Assembly: GCA_028284325.1 (NCBI GenBank)
Contig: JANQRX010000010.1
Span: 434,001 to 498,000 of the forward strand
DNA: 64,000 bases
Reading direction: 5' to 3'
Source: Bauldia sp.
GTDB taxonomy: Bacteria; Pseudomonadota; Alphaproteobacteria; Rhizobiales; Kaistiaceae
Position 1 is the stretch's first letter, and every line of letters begins with the position of its first letter. Position numbers and translations under genes: made by a program. The notes below the pieces were generated by a model. That model was given only the letters and a program-made list of their open reading frames with translations. It did not search any database and was not told the DNA's origin. Positions 35,766 through 44,482 of this stretch are shown piece after piece.

Positions 35766-37427
35766 ATGACCGACGTCCTGCGCATCGCCATTGCCCAGTG
35801 CAATACGGTTGTCGGCGATATCGCCGGCAATCTTGAGCGCGCCCGCGCGGCCCGTGCCAGCGCGGCCGCCGACGGCGCCGATGTGGTCGTCTTCTCCGAA
35901 CTGTTCATCGCCGGCTACACGCCCGAGGACCTTGTCCTGAAACCGGTGTTTCAGGACGCCTGCCGGGAAGCGGTGGAAGCGCTCGCCGCCGATACCGCGG
36001 ACGGTGGGCCCGCGGTGGTCATCGGCACGCCGTGGCGTGAGGGCGACGATCTCTACAATGCCGCGGCCGTGCTCGACGGTGGCGAGGTGACTGGCGTACG
36101 CCACAAGGTCGAACTGCCGAACTACGGCGTCTTCGACGAGTTGCGGGTCTTTGCGACGGGCGCCTTGCCCGGTCCGGTCGACATCCGCGGCGTCCGCGTC
36201 GGCGTACCCATCTGCGAGGACATCTGGTTCGAGCAGGTGTGCGAATGCCTGGCCGAGACGGGCGCCGAACTGCTGGTCGTGCCCAACGGATCGCCGTACT
36301 GGCGGCGCAAGGCCGACCGCCGCATCGAGGTCGCGGTCGCCCGCGTGGTCGAGAACGGCCTGCCGCTGGTCTACGTCAACCAGTGCGGCGGCCAGGACGA
36401 ACTGGTGTTCGACGGCGGGTCGTTCGCCCTCAACGCCGACCGGTCGCTGGCCTTCCAGATGCCGCAGTTCGAGGAGGACGTGGCAACCTTCACGTGGCGC
36501 CGCGGACCCGATGGCTGGCGCTGCGATGACGGTGAGGTGGCGTCGCTGCCCGATCTCGACGCCGCCAACTGGCAGGCCTGTGTGGACGGCCTGCGCGACT
36601 ACGTGGACAAGAACGGCTTTCCCGGCGTGGTCCTCGGGCTCTCCGGCGGCATCGACTCCGCCGTCTGCGCGTTGATGTCGGTGGATGCGCTGGGCGCGGA
36701 CCGGGTCCACTGCGTCATGCTGCCCTACACCTACACCTCCGACGAGAGCCTGCGCGACGCCGCCGACTTGGCCGAGCGTCTGGGCGTCCGCTACGACGTG
36801 GTGCCGATCCACGCGCCGGTGGATGGTTTCGGGGAGGCGCTGGCGCCGCTCTTCGATGGCCGCGACCGCGACACGACGGAGGAAAATCTCCAGTCGCGGG
36901 CGCGCGGGACGATCCTGATGGGGATCTCCAACAAGTTCGGCTCGATGGTGGTGACCACCGGCAACAAGTCGGAGGTGTCGGTCGGCTACGCCACGCTCTA
37001 CGGCGACATGAACGGCGGCTTCAATCCCGTGAAGGACCTCTACAAGACCGAGCTCTACCGCCTGGCGCGGTGGCGCAACGGGGAGCGGTCCGCCGGTCTC
37101 AAGGGGCCGGAGGGCGAGGTGATCCCGCCCAACATCATCACCCGCGCACCGTCGGCCGAACTGAAGGCCGACCAGACCGACCAGGATTCGCTGCCGCCCT
37201 ACGAAGTGCTGGACGATATCCTGGAGGCGCTGGTCGAGGACGATCTCGGCGTCGCCGAGATCGTCGCCCGCGGGCATGAGGCCGACACCGTGCGCCGCAT
37301 CGAGCACCTGCTCTACATCGCCGAGTACAAGCGGCGGCAGGCGGCGCCGGGCGTGAAGATTTCGCGCCGGAATTTCGGCCGCGATCGCCGCTATCCGATT
37401 ACCAACCGGTTCCGCGATCGCGGCTGA
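35766..37427 (+). CDS. nadE: Glutamine-dependent NAD(+) synthetase
   Basis: 553 residues with two domains. The N-terminal nitrilase-fold glutaminase (~1-260) has glutamate in FSELFIAGYTPEDL, lysine in RHKVELPNYGVFD and cysteine in GVPICEDIWF, releasing ammonia. The C-terminal synthetase has the ATP-loop LGLSGGIDSAVCALM, then MPYTYTSDES-like and MGISNKFGSMVVTTGNKSE. It amidates nicotinate adenine dinucleotide to NAD. Start ATG 35766. Complete and typical of the 'glutamine' form. Confidence 0.95.
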   Translation: MTDVLRIAIAQCNTVVGDIAGNLERARAARASAAADGADVVVFSELFIAGYTPEDLVLKPVFQDACREAVEALAADTADGGPAVVIGTPWREGDDLYNAAAVLDGGEVTGVRHKVELPNYGVFDELRVFATGALPGPVDIRGVRVGVPICEDIWFEQVCECLAETGAELLVVPNGSPYWRRKADRRIEVAVARVVENGLPLVYVNQCGGQDELVFDGGSFALNADRSLAFQMPQFEEDVATFTWRRGPDGWRCDDGEVASLPDLDAANWQACVDGLRDYVDKNGFPGVVLGLSGGIDSAVCALMSVDALGADRVHCVMLPYTYTSDESLRDAADLAERLGVRYDVVPIHAPVDGFGEALAPLFDGRDRDTTEENLQSRARGTILMGISNKFGSMVVTTGNKSEVSVGYATLYGDMNGGFNPVKDLYKTELYRLARWRNGERSAGLKGPEGEVIPPNIITRAPSAELKADQTDQDSLPPYEVLDDILEALVEDDLGVAEIVARGHEADTVRRIEHLLYIAEYKRRQAAPGVKISRRNFGRDRRYPITNRFRDRG

Positions 37428-37434
37428 GTGCCGT

Positions 37435-37923
37435 TCAGCTTGTGGGCGCCAGCGGCGCGCCGGCGAAGAGCACGCCGAACGGTTCGCACCAGATCACCAC
37501 CGAGCGGTAGACGCTGAGATCGACCTCGTCGGGGATCGTGTAGTTCTGGTCGCCAACGCTGCCCTTCAGGTCGCCGAGCGAGATCCATTCGTTGTCGGTG
37601 ACATCGCCGTTGGAGCGCGGATTGTCGTGCGCGACCAGCCACACCTTGAGCGCAGGGCCGTTGGTGACTTCGAAGTCCTCGAAGCGCAGGACGCGCCCGG
37701 CGTCGGTCTGGATGACGGTCGCTATGCCTTCGCCCTGATGGACGAAATCGACACCGTCCACCTCGCCGGAGGCGATCACCTCGGCAGTGGTGGTCGTGAT
37801 GGTGGGGGCGGCCTCCGACACCACCGTGTCGATCCACAGCGGCGAGGCCAGATACCAGAATGCGTTGCCGAGGACGAAACCCGTCAGTCCCGAGACGAAC
37901 GCGACGATCAGCAGTTTTCTCAT
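37435..37923 (-). CDS. DM13-domain protein with N-terminal membrane anchor
   Basis: 162 residues. One membrane segment (residues ~5-30) anchors a periplasmic DM13 domain: EGIATVIQTDAGRVLRFEDF, NGPALKVWLVAHDN, and YRSVVIWCEPFGVLFAGAPL with its conserved cysteine. DM13 domains are proposed to take part in redox or electron transfer. ATG 37923 starts with the anchor; the upstream frame has no meaning. It converges with nadE (7 bases). Confidence 0.85.
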   Translation of the reverse strand: MRKLLIVAFVSGLTGFVLGNAFWYLASPLWIDTVVSEAAPTITTTTAEVIASGEVDGVDFVHQGEGIATVIQTDAGRVLRFEDFEVTNGPALKVWLVAHDNPRSNGDVTDNEWISLGDLKGSVGDQNYTIPDEVDLSVYRSVVIWCEPFGVLFAGAPLAPTS

Positions 37924-38096
37924 CTTCCTGTCTCCCGGCCCGCGCGTTCGGCGGGCCCTTGGTGCGCCTGTTGATGGCGGCCATCGTGGGCCGTTGAGGC
38001 CCGATCTAGGCGGTTGCCCCGTGGTGCGCAACGGGCCGGCGATCAACACTGCCGTCACCGTCTGTCGACGTCGCGGCGAGGTAGGTTTGCGTTCGG

Positions 38097-38987
38097 TTAG
38101 CTGCCATGCGCCGAGGCGAACGCGTCGGCGAGGAAGTCGAACACGCGCCGGACCCGGGCGCTGGACCGCAACTCCTCGTGTGCGGCCAGCCACACCGGCA
38201 GCGACGGCAGGTCGGCTTCGGGCAGCAGCCGCACAACGCCCGGCTCGGCTTCGCCGATCTGAATCTGGTTGAAACCGAGGCCGAACCCCGCGACCACCAT
38301 ATGCCACGCGACAACCTGGTTGTCGCAGCGGAAGGCGAAGAAGTGCCGGTCGACCTCCAGCCCGACGCGACGGAAGCCGTCGATGATCTGATGGTCGCGG
38401 TCGTAGCCGACGATGTCGTGATCGCGGAAATCGGCAAGGTCACGTGGCGCGCCGCGCCGTTCCACATAGGCCGCGGCGGCAAAGATGCCCACCGGGATTT
38501 CGCCGACCTTGCGGGCCACCACGTCGGATTGGGTTGGCCGGTACATGCGAATGGCGATGTCGGCCTCGCGCTGGAGCAGGTTCTCCGTCGTGTTCGACGC
38601 GACGACCTCGATCTCGATGCCGGGCTCCTCGACGTGGAACGCGGTCAGAATCGCCGGCAGGGTGTAGGTGGCGACGATTTCGCTGGCGGTGATGCGCACC
38701 GTTCCGGCGAGCGCGGTCGAGCGGCCCTCGGCCGCGAGCGACAGACGGTTGGCGGCGGCCGCCATGGCGTGCGCGTGCTCCAGCAGATCGGTTCCCGCGG
38801 CTGTCAGCTCGAGCCCGGTCGCGGTGCGGGCGAACAGCGACACGCCAAGCGCGCTTTCCAGATGGGCGACGTGCCGGCCGGCGGTGGGCTGGCTGATCCC
38901 GTTGGCGCGGGCCGCGGCCGACAGGGAGCCGTGGTCGGCCACCGCGGCAAAGGTCTGTAGGTGGCTCCAGTCGACACCGTCCAGCAT
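38097..38987 (-). CDS. LysR family transcriptional regulator
   Basis: About 296 residues. The N-terminal winged HTH reads FAAVADHGSLSAAARANGIS then QPTAGRHVAHLESALGVSLF. The C-terminal periplasmic-binding-like effector domain spans ~95-295. Two ATGs are possible: 38999 and 38987. I prefer 38987 because GGGAT lies ahead of it and because a palindrome overlaps the first ATG. It is divergent from the NAD-binding protein gene, the usual LysR-target layout, so it probably controls 39107-40066. Confidence 0.88.
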   Translation of the reverse strand: MLDGVDWSHLQTFAAVADHGSLSAAARANGISQPTAGRHVAHLESALGVSLFARTATGLELTAAGTDLLEHAHAMAAAANRLSLAAEGRSTALAGTVRITASEIVATYTLPAILTAFHVEEPGIEIEVVASNTTENLLQREADIAIRMYRPTQSDVVARKVGEIPVGIFAAAAYVERRGAPRDLADFRDHDIVGYDRDHQIIDGFRRVGLEVDRHFFAFRCDNQVVAWHMVVAGFGLGFNQIQIGEAEPGVVRLLPEADLPSLPVWLAAHEELRSSARVRRVFDFLADAFASAHGS

Positions 38988-38997
38988 GACGTATCCC

Positions 38998-39011
38998 ATT
39001 CATTTATGAAT
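38998..39011. promoter_or_regulatory. Palindrome in the LysR/target intergenic region
   Basis: ATTCAT-TT-ATGAAT, a perfect 6-2-6 inverted repeat in an AT-rich gap. It overlaps the upstream candidate start of the LysR gene and lies about 100 bases from the divergent target. It could be an autoregulatory LysR site; the family consensus is loose, so this is tentative. Confidence 0.4.
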
Positions 39012-39106
39012 AATGTGATTGCATCTATAGCCGTAGAATCAAGAAATTTGAATAGGCATAGTCAGGTCTGACAAACACGACACCCGAGAGGGACAGGAGA
39101 GACACG

Positions 39107-40066
39107 ATGAACGAGACGGTTCTGGTTCTGGGCGCCAAGGGGCGCTTTGGCCGCGCGGCGGTGGCCGCGTTTCGCGAGGCGGGATGGTCGGTGCGGGCCT
39201 TTGCCCGGGCCTGGGACGACGACGGGACTGACGATGTCACACGCGTTGCCGGTGATGCCTTCGATCCCCGGGCGCTGACGGAGGCCGCGGCGGGGTGCGA
39301 CGTGATCGTCAACGCACTCAATCCGCCCTATCCGCAATGGTCGCAGGATCTGCCGCGCATCACCGCGAGCGTGATCGCCGCCGCCAAGGCCTCGGGCGCC
39401 GCGGTGATGATCCCGGGCAACGTCTATAACTACCGCGAGGACATGCCGGCGCGGCTGACGGAAACCACGCCCCACGTGCCGACGACGCGCAAGGGGAAGC
39501 TGCGCGAGACCATGGAGCAGACCTACCGGGCGGCCGCCGCCGAGGGCGTGCGCACGGTCATCCTCCGCGGCGGCGACTTCATCGAAAGCACGAAGACCGG
39601 CAACTGGTTCGACGGCTACATTGCCGCGCGGGTGGACGAGGGGAGGGCGGTGTATCCCGGCCCGCTCGATCAAGTCCACGCCTGGGCGTACCTGCCGGAC
39701 ATGGCGCGGGCGATGGTCGGGCTCGCCGACAAGCGGCACGGCTTCGCGCCCTTCGAGACGTTCGGCTTCGCAGGTTACGCCGTGACCGGACGGGAACTGG
39801 TCGGCGAGCTGGAGGCCGTTGCCGGACGATCGCTGAAGATCGGCGCGATGCCGTGGACGGTCATCCGGCTGCTCGGCCTGGTGCGTCCGCTCATGCGCGA
39901 GGTTGCCGAGATGCGTTATCTCTGGGACGTGCCGCACGCCATCGACGGTGGCAAGCTGGCGACCACCCTGCCGGATTTCCGCCCGACCCCGATGCGCGCC
40001 GCAATCGCCGAAGCGATCGGCAAGCCGGCGCCGAAGGCGCCGCTGAGGCTGGCCACCGCGGCCTGA
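39107..40066 (+). CDS. NAD(P)-binding epimerase/SDR-like protein
   Basis: 319 residues. An extended Rossmann fold opens VLVLGAKGRFGRAAVAAFREAG. The middle has NALNPPYPQWSQDLP and MIPGNVYNYRE, where the YxxxK catalytic pair of SDRs is replaced, so it resembles NmrA/epimerase-type binding proteins. The C-terminal part binds a substrate but has no motif I know. ATG 39107 follows GGACAGGAGAG, a good ribosome site. It is divergent from the LysR gene and probably its target. Confidence 0.8.
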   Translation: MNETVLVLGAKGRFGRAAVAAFREAGWSVRAFARAWDDDGTDDVTRVAGDAFDPRALTEAAAGCDVIVNALNPPYPQWSQDLPRITASVIAAAKASGAAVMIPGNVYNYREDMPARLTETTPHVPTTRKGKLRETMEQTYRAAAAEGVRTVILRGGDFIESTKTGNWFDGYIAARVDEGRAVYPGPLDQVHAWAYLPDMARAMVGLADKRHGFAPFETFGFAGYAVTGRELVGELEAVAGRSLKIGAMPWTVIRLLGLVRPLMREVAEMRYLWDVPHAIDGGKLATTLPDFRPTPMRAAIAEAIGKPAPKAPLRLATAA

Positions 40067-40117
40067 AGTACGGCAAACTGCGTGGCGCTCATGCCGGCGC
40101 CACGCATGCCTGCGCGT

Positions 40118-40528
40118 TCAGTATTTGAGGATCGGCTTGAGTGCCTTCGCCTCGGCGACCCACTTCGTCACCGCCGACAGCGACGGGACCGACCGCACCA
40201 GCTTCTTCTTGGCGTTGATCTCGGCCATCTTGGCCTGGAGGTTGTCGGCGCGCCGCGTCCGCAGTTCCTTGACGGTGTCGACGCCGGCGGCTTCCAGGAG
40301 TTCCGAATACTGGATCGCCACGCCCTTGACGCGCATGAGGTCGGCCAGGTTGGCGAACTTCAGGATGCGTCCGTCGTCGATACCCGACTGGTCGGAGAGG
40401 TTCTTGCGGCCCTTCGGCGTCGCTGCGCGATCGAGCAGGGCCTTCGTGGTCCTGACCCCGACCTTCGCCAGCTTCTGCCCGTACACCTTGCCGATGCCTT
40501 CGATGGCTTCAATGGGGTAGCTCGACAT
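40118..40528 (-). CDS. DUF4332 helix-hairpin-helix protein
   Basis: 136 residues of a DUF4332 domain, which is built from helix-hairpin-helix units: IEAIEGIGKVYGQKLAKVGV and later VDTVKELRTRRADNL. The family has unknown function and may bind DNA. The start at ATG 40528 follows AGGGACGAA. It converges with the NAD-binding gene. Confidence 0.83.
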   Translation of the reverse strand: MSSYPIEAIEGIGKVYGQKLAKVGVRTTKALLDRAATPKGRKNLSDQSGIDDGRILKFANLADLMRVKGVAIQYSELLEAAGVDTVKELRTRRADNLQAKMAEINAKKKLVRSVPSLSAVTKWVAEAKALKPILKY

Positions 40529-40670
40529 TTCGTCCCTCCGAGTCTGCGGCTGTGTTGGTTCAGCGTTGCGCCATGCGAGAATCAACTAATACGTAGCATA
40601 ACCGCGTACGGTCGTGACCGCCTGCGACCGACGTCACAGCACCTCAAGGCGGCGCGAAGCTGGATCGACC

Positions 40671-41762
40671 GTGCAGTGGTCACGACAACAGGACACGGCG
40701 CTTGACGCGGTGCGCGATTGGCTCGCGGCGGCCGACCGGCCGGTCTTCCGCCTGTTCGGCTATGCCGGCACCGGCAAGACGACGCTCGCCAAGCACATCG
40801 CCGCTTCGGCCGACGGCGACGTGGCCTTCGCCGCCTATACCGGCAAGGCGGCCCATGTCATGCGCATGCGCGGCTGCACGGGCGCCGGCACGGTCCACAG
40901 CCTGATCTACCGGACCCGCGGCGAGGACGAGAACGGGCCGACCTTCGCGCTGAACGACGACAGCGCAGCCGGGCGGGCAGAACTCATCATCATCGACGAG
41001 TGCTCGATGATCGACGAGACCGTCGGGCGGGATCTCCTGTCGTTCAGGACGCCGGTCCTGGTGCTGGGCGATCCGGCGCAGTTGCCGCCCGTCTCCGGCG
41101 GTGGCTTCTTCACGGAGGCCGAACCCGACGTCATGCTGACCGAGGTCCATCGCCAGGCCGCGGACAACCCGATCATCCGCATGTCCATGACCGTGCGCGA
41201 AGGTGGGCGGCTCGAGGTCGGCAGCTATGGCGAAAGCCGCATCATCGACCGCGCCGACCTCGATCAGGAGGACGCGCTCTCCGCCGACACCCTGCTCGTC
41301 GGGCGCAACGTCACCCGCAACAGCTACAACGCCCGCCTGCGTACGCTGAGGGGGCTGGAGGGGCCGCATCCGGTCGCCGACGACGTGCTGGTGTGCCTGC
41401 GCAACGACCGCCGTCGCGGGCTCCTGAACGGCAGCCTGTGGACGGTCGCCGAGGTGCTGAGCCGGCGTCGGGGCATGCTCCGCTACCGCGTCGCCCCGCA
41501 GGACGACGAGGTCGGCCGCGCCCGGCTCGTCACCATTCACCCGGCCCTGTTCGAGGGGCGCGCGGAGACCCTGTCACCGGCGGCGCGCCGACGGACGGAT
41601 TCCTTCGACTACGGCTACACGCTGACCGTCCACAAGGCGCAAGGGTCGCAATGGGATGACGTGATGTTGTTCGACGAGAGCTTCGCCTTCCGCGAGCACC
41701 GCGATCGCTGGCTCTACACCGGCATCACCCGCGCCTCGGAACGGCTGACGCTGGTGCGTTAG
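40671..41762 (+). CDS. RecD/Pif1-like superfamily 1 DNA helicase (AAA_30)
   Basis: About 363 residues: a single helicase core. Walker A is RLFGYAGTGKTTLAKHIA, motif II ELIIIDECSMIDETVG, motif III VLVLGDPAQLPPVSGGGFF, and the C-terminal motifs are FDYGYTLTVHKAQGSQWDDV and YTGITRASERL. It corresponds to the helicase domains of RecD2 without its long N-terminal part, the usual bacterial short form. It unwinds DNA 5' to 3' by family. The start is uncertain (GTG 40671 used; an upstream ATG at 40614 adds 19 residues). It overlaps the convergent DUF454 gene by 4 bases. Confidence 0.88.
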   Translation: MQWSRQQDTALDAVRDWLAAADRPVFRLFGYAGTGKTTLAKHIAASADGDVAFAAYTGKAAHVMRMRGCTGAGTVHSLIYRTRGEDENGPTFALNDDSAAGRAELIIIDECSMIDETVGRDLLSFRTPVLVLGDPAQLPPVSGGGFFTEAEPDVMLTEVHRQAADNPIIRMSMTVREGGRLEVGSYGESRIIDRADLDQEDALSADTLLVGRNVTRNSYNARLRTLRGLEGPHPVADDVLVCLRNDRRRGLLNGSLWTVAEVLSRRRGMLRYRVAPQDDEVGRARLVTIHPALFEGRAETLSPAARRRTDSFDYGYTLTVHKAQGSQWDDVMLFDESFAFREHRDRWLYTGITRASERLTLVR

Positions 41763-42163
41763 GCTGGCCCGTTGGGGCGGCTAAGGATGAAGGCGGCCGC
41801 CGCCGTCATGGCGACGGCCTGCACGACCAGAACGATGGGCGCGAAATCCATGACGACGCTGAAGCCGAAGAAGCCTGCCATCATCACGATGGCGATCGTC
41901 TTGAAGCGCGGGGCGATGGCGCCGCTGGCATTCCAGTCGGCAATAATCGGACCGAAGGTGCGGCTGTTCTCCAGCCACGCCTCAAGTCGCGGGGAACTCT
42001 TGCCGAAGGCGAACGCCGCCAGGATCACGAAAGGCGTCGTCGGCAGCACCGGCACCACCACCCCAATGGCGCCGACAGCAAGGGAAGCGCACGCGACGGC
42101 GAACCAGAATCCCCTTTGCACGCCCAGATCGGGTCTCCATCGGATATCGGCGAGGTCGGCCAT
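41759..42163 (-). CDS. DUF454 (YbaN-like) inner-membrane protein
   Basis: 134 residues with about three hydrophobic helices. The YbaN/DUF454 signature is GAIGVVVPVLPTTPFVILAAFAFGKSSPRLEAWL, quoted in parts, plus FGPIIADWNASGAI. Function unknown; inner membrane. ATG 42163 chosen; an upstream ATG at 42199 would add 12 residues. Confidence 0.85.
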   Translation of the reverse strand: MADLADIRWRPDLGVQRGFWFAVACASLAVGAIGVVVPVLPTTPFVILAAFAFGKSSPRLEAWLENSRTFGPIIADWNASGAIAPRFKTIAIVMMAGFFGFSVVMDFAPIVLVVQAVAMTAAAAFILSRPNGPA

Positions 42164-42474
42164 TAAGCACTTGATCGGTATGTCAAATACCACTTGCATC
42201 AGCCGACCAGTAGCCCACCTTGATCTCGATTAGAAGCGCTGACTTTTGTGGTGTTTTTGGCCGATTAGCCGTTTCGCCGCGGTGCCATGGCGCCGTTGCC
42301 TGGGTGGAGCCGTACGGCGCGGTAACCGGTATCACCCGCGCGTCGGACGGCTGACACTTGCGCCAAACCACCTCACCGTCATTCCGGGCGCGCCGCAGCG
42401 CGAAGCGGTGCTGCGCAGACCCGGAATCTTTCGCCCATTCGGGCCGCGATCCCGTCACTACGGCCGACGGCACC
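42164..42474. other. Gene-less stretch with a palindromic repeat
   Basis: About 310 bases between the DUF454 and DUF1801 genes. I see no gene. It holds the promoter of the DUF454 gene on its left edge and a REP-like inverted repeat at 42381-42427 (separate entry). Confidence 0.5.
42381..42427. repeat. REP-like palindromic element
   Basis: Outer arms ATTCCGGG (42381-42388) and CCCGGAAT (42420-42427) pair perfectly, and an inner GCAGC/GCTGC pair adds a second stem. The type resembles the intergenic ATTCC...GGAAT palindromes dispersed in many alphaproteobacteria. I see one copy in this window. Confidence 0.55.
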
Positions 42475-42894
42475 TCACATTTTCTCCCCGGGCAGGGCGG
42501 CGGCCTGCTTCACCCAGTCGCTGAACTGCCCGTCGAGCTCGTCGCCCTCATGGACGTGAAGGTAGCGCACGTCGGCGTACTTGGACTCGACCGGCGGCGC
42601 CGGGCGCAGCGACGCGCCCCGGAAGAAGGTGACCTTCACGTAGTTCGTGAAGCAATGGAGGCTCAGGAACCAGCCCTGGCCTTCGAGACCGTAGAACGGC
42701 GAGTTCCATTTGACGGCCTTCTGCACGTCGGGAACGGCGGCCACGACAAGGTCGTCGATGCGCCGGCCGACCGCGCGCTTCCAGCCCGGCATCGCCGCGA
42801 TATACGCCTGCACCGGGCGATCCCCGTCGCCTTTCGGAATCTGCGGATTGCCACCCGAGAGCAGCTTCGGTTGCCGTGTCGCTTTGCCGGTCAT
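42475..42894 (-). CDS. DUF1801 domain protein
   Basis: 139 residues. The DUF1801 core covers ~25-125: YIAAMPGWKRAVGRRIDDLV, VKWNSPFYGLEGQGWFLSLH and YVKVTFFRGASL. It is cytoplasmic, of unknown function, and has a fold like a small DNA- or ligand-binding protein. ATG 42894 is used as the start; the frame is open 17 codons upstream without support. Confidence 0.83.
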   Translation of the reverse strand: MTGKATRQPKLLSGGNPQIPKGDGDRPVQAYIAAMPGWKRAVGRRIDDLVVAAVPDVQKAVKWNSPFYGLEGQGWFLSLHCFTNYVKVTFFRGASLRPAPPVESKYADVRYLHVHEGDELDGQFSDWVKQAAALPGEKM

Positions 42895-42946
42895 GTCGTT
42901 GGCCTCCCGGCCGGGGAGGGGGCGGGGTCGCCCGCGAGCCGCCAAG

Positions 42947-43369
42947 CTACCCCGCCTTGCGGCAATAGAGTTCGAGCCGGTGGGCGATGATCTCGTAACC
43001 GTGCTCCTTTGCGACCCGGCGTTGCAGCCGCTCGATCTCGCCGGAGACGAACTCGCGGACCTCGCCCGTCTCGACGTCGATCAGGTGGTCGTGATGCGGC
43101 CGGTTGGCCACTTCGAACCGCGTGGCGCTGCCGTCGAACGTATGGGTCCGGAGCAGCCCCTTTTCCGCCAGTGCGGCCAGCGTCCGATAGGCGGTCGCCT
43201 GGCTGATGCTCGGATCATGCTCTCGGGCCCGCGCAAGGACCTGTTCCGCATCGGGGTGGTCATGGGCATCGGCCAGCACGCGGGCGATCGCCCGGCGCGG
43301 CTTCGTGATCCGCAGACCGGCAGCCTTCAGGAGCGCGTCCGCCTCGTCGCTGTCGACACGATCTGACAT
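42947..43369 (-). CDS. Fur-family metal regulator (Mur/Fur type)
   Basis: 140 residues. The N-terminal winged helix is AAGLRITKPRRAIARVLADA followed by SISQATAYRTLAALAEKGLL. The metal/dimer domain has the HHDHLIDVETGEVREF block with its histidines and the C-terminal HRLELYCRK. The C-terminal CxxC zinc pair of E. coli Fur is missing (one C only), as is common for alphaproteobacterial Mur/Fur. In that group the protein mainly senses manganese and represses sit or mntH transport genes. It is divergent from a SitABCD-type operon across two inverted repeats, strong context for Mur-like control of that transporter. Start ATG 43369. Confidence 0.88.
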   Translation of the reverse strand: MSDRVDSDEADALLKAAGLRITKPRRAIARVLADAHDHPDAEQVLARAREHDPSISQATAYRTLAALAEKGLLRTHTFDGSATRFEVANRPHHDHLIDVETGEVREFVSGEIERLQRRVAKEHGYEIIAHRLELYCRKAG

Positions 43370-43411
43370 GACACGATGTATAGGAGAGGCACGCGCACAC
43401 ATCAACATTTC

Positions 43412-43426
43412 TGCAAATGCTTCGCA
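43412..43426. promoter_or_regulatory. Mur/Fur-type box 1
   Basis: TGCAAATGCTTCGCA, an inverted repeat with arms TGCAAA and TTCGCA (one mismatch) around TGC. It closely resembles the Mur-responsive sequences found upstream of alphaproteobacterial manganese transporters. It lies between the regulator gene and the transporter operon. Confidence 0.6.
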
Positions 43427-43439
43427 GGTGCATTGACGT

Positions 43440-43454
43440 TGCGAATGCTTCGCA
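43440..43454. promoter_or_regulatory. Mur/Fur-type box 2
   Basis: TGCGAATGCTTCGCA, a perfect 6-3-6 inverted repeat and a near copy of box 1 (14 of 15 bases). The two centres are 28 bases apart, close to whole helical turns. It is 60 bases upstream of the substrate-binding protein gene and is probably the main operator for the transporter. Confidence 0.65.
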
Positions 43455-43514
43455 CTATCATTCTCAGCGATCCGATCCCCCATACGCGAGCTGATCCGAG
43501 CTGGGAGCTGACCC

Positions 43515-44471
43515 ATGAACCTGACCAGGAGGGCCTTGACGGCCGCCGCCGCCGCGCTCGCCATGATGATGGCGGGGACCTGGGCCTTGGCGCAGGAGCG
43601 GCTGGACGTGGTCGCCACGACCGGCATGATCGCGGACGCCGCCCAGACGGTCGGCGGCGATCTGGTCGAGGTGCGGGCGCTGATGGGCCCCGGCGTCGAT
43701 CCGCATGCCTACCGCCAGACCCGGACCGACATCGTGGCGACGGCCAACGCGGATCTGGTGCTCTGGAACGGCCTCTACCTCGAGGCGCAGATGGAGGAGT
43801 TCCTGATCGATCTCGGCCAGGACCGCGCCGTCGTGCCGGTGGCCGAGGGCGTACCCGAGAACCTGCTGATCGGGTCGGAAGACTACGACGGCCGTTATGA
43901 CCCGCACCTGTGGATGAACCCGAACCTCTGGTCGCGCGTGGTCCTCAACGTCCGCGACGCGCTGATCGAAGCGCACCCGGAAGGCGAGGCGACGTTCGCC
44001 GCCAATGCCGACGCCTATCTCGAAACGCTGCGTGAGCTCGCCCTTTACACCACCGATGTCCTGTCGTCGGTGCCCGCCGAAAGCCGCATCCTGCTGACGT
44101 CCCATGACGCGTTCAACTACTTCGGCAATGCCTACGGCTTCGAGGTGATCGGCATCCAGGGTATCTCCACCGAATCCGAAGCCGGGCTCCAGCGCATCGC
44201 CGAACTGGTCGATCTTCTGATCGCGCGCGACATCCGTGCCGTGTTCGTCGAGACCTCCGTGTCGGACCGGAACATTCGTGCGCTGGTCGAGGGCGCGCGG
44301 GCCGAGGGCCACAAGGTCGTGATCGGCGGCGAGCTCTATTCCGACGCCATGGGTGAGCCGGGGACCTATGAGGGCACGTATGTCGGCATGATCGACTCGA
44401 ACGCCACCACGATCGCCGGGGCCCTCGGTGGCGAGGCCCCCGATACCGGGATGCAGGGCCTCCTGAACTGA
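43515..44471 (+). CDS. Mn/Zn ABC transporter substrate-binding protein (SitA/TroA type)
   Basis: 318 residues. A signal peptide (RRALTAAAAALAMMMAGTWA, then LA) precedes a cluster A-I metal-binding fold. The four ligands are visible: H in GVDPHAYRQ, H in YDPHLWMNP, E in FVETSVSDRN and D in MIDSNATT. There is no histidine-rich loop, which favours manganese/iron binding over zinc. It collects metal in the periplasm for the transporter encoded directly downstream. The gap to the ATPase gene is 11 bases. Confidence 0.93.
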   Translation: MNLTRRALTAAAAALAMMMAGTWALAQERLDVVATTGMIADAAQTVGGDLVEVRALMGPGVDPHAYRQTRTDIVATANADLVLWNGLYLEAQMEEFLIDLGQDRAVVPVAEGVPENLLIGSEDYDGRYDPHLWMNPNLWSRVVLNVRDALIEAHPEGEATFAANADAYLETLRELALYTTDVLSSVPAESRILLTSHDAFNYFGNAYGFEVIGIQGISTESEAGLQRIAELVDLLIARDIRAVFVETSVSDRNIRALVEGARAEGHKVVIGGELYSDAMGEPGTYEGTYVGMIDSNATTIAGALGGEAPDTGMQGLLN

Positions 44472-44482
44472 CGGAGCCCGGA

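Noticed and set aside
38017..38096. Gap between the DM13 and LysR genes checked for an RNA gene
   Set aside because: No tRNA-like fold or conserved hairpin was visible.
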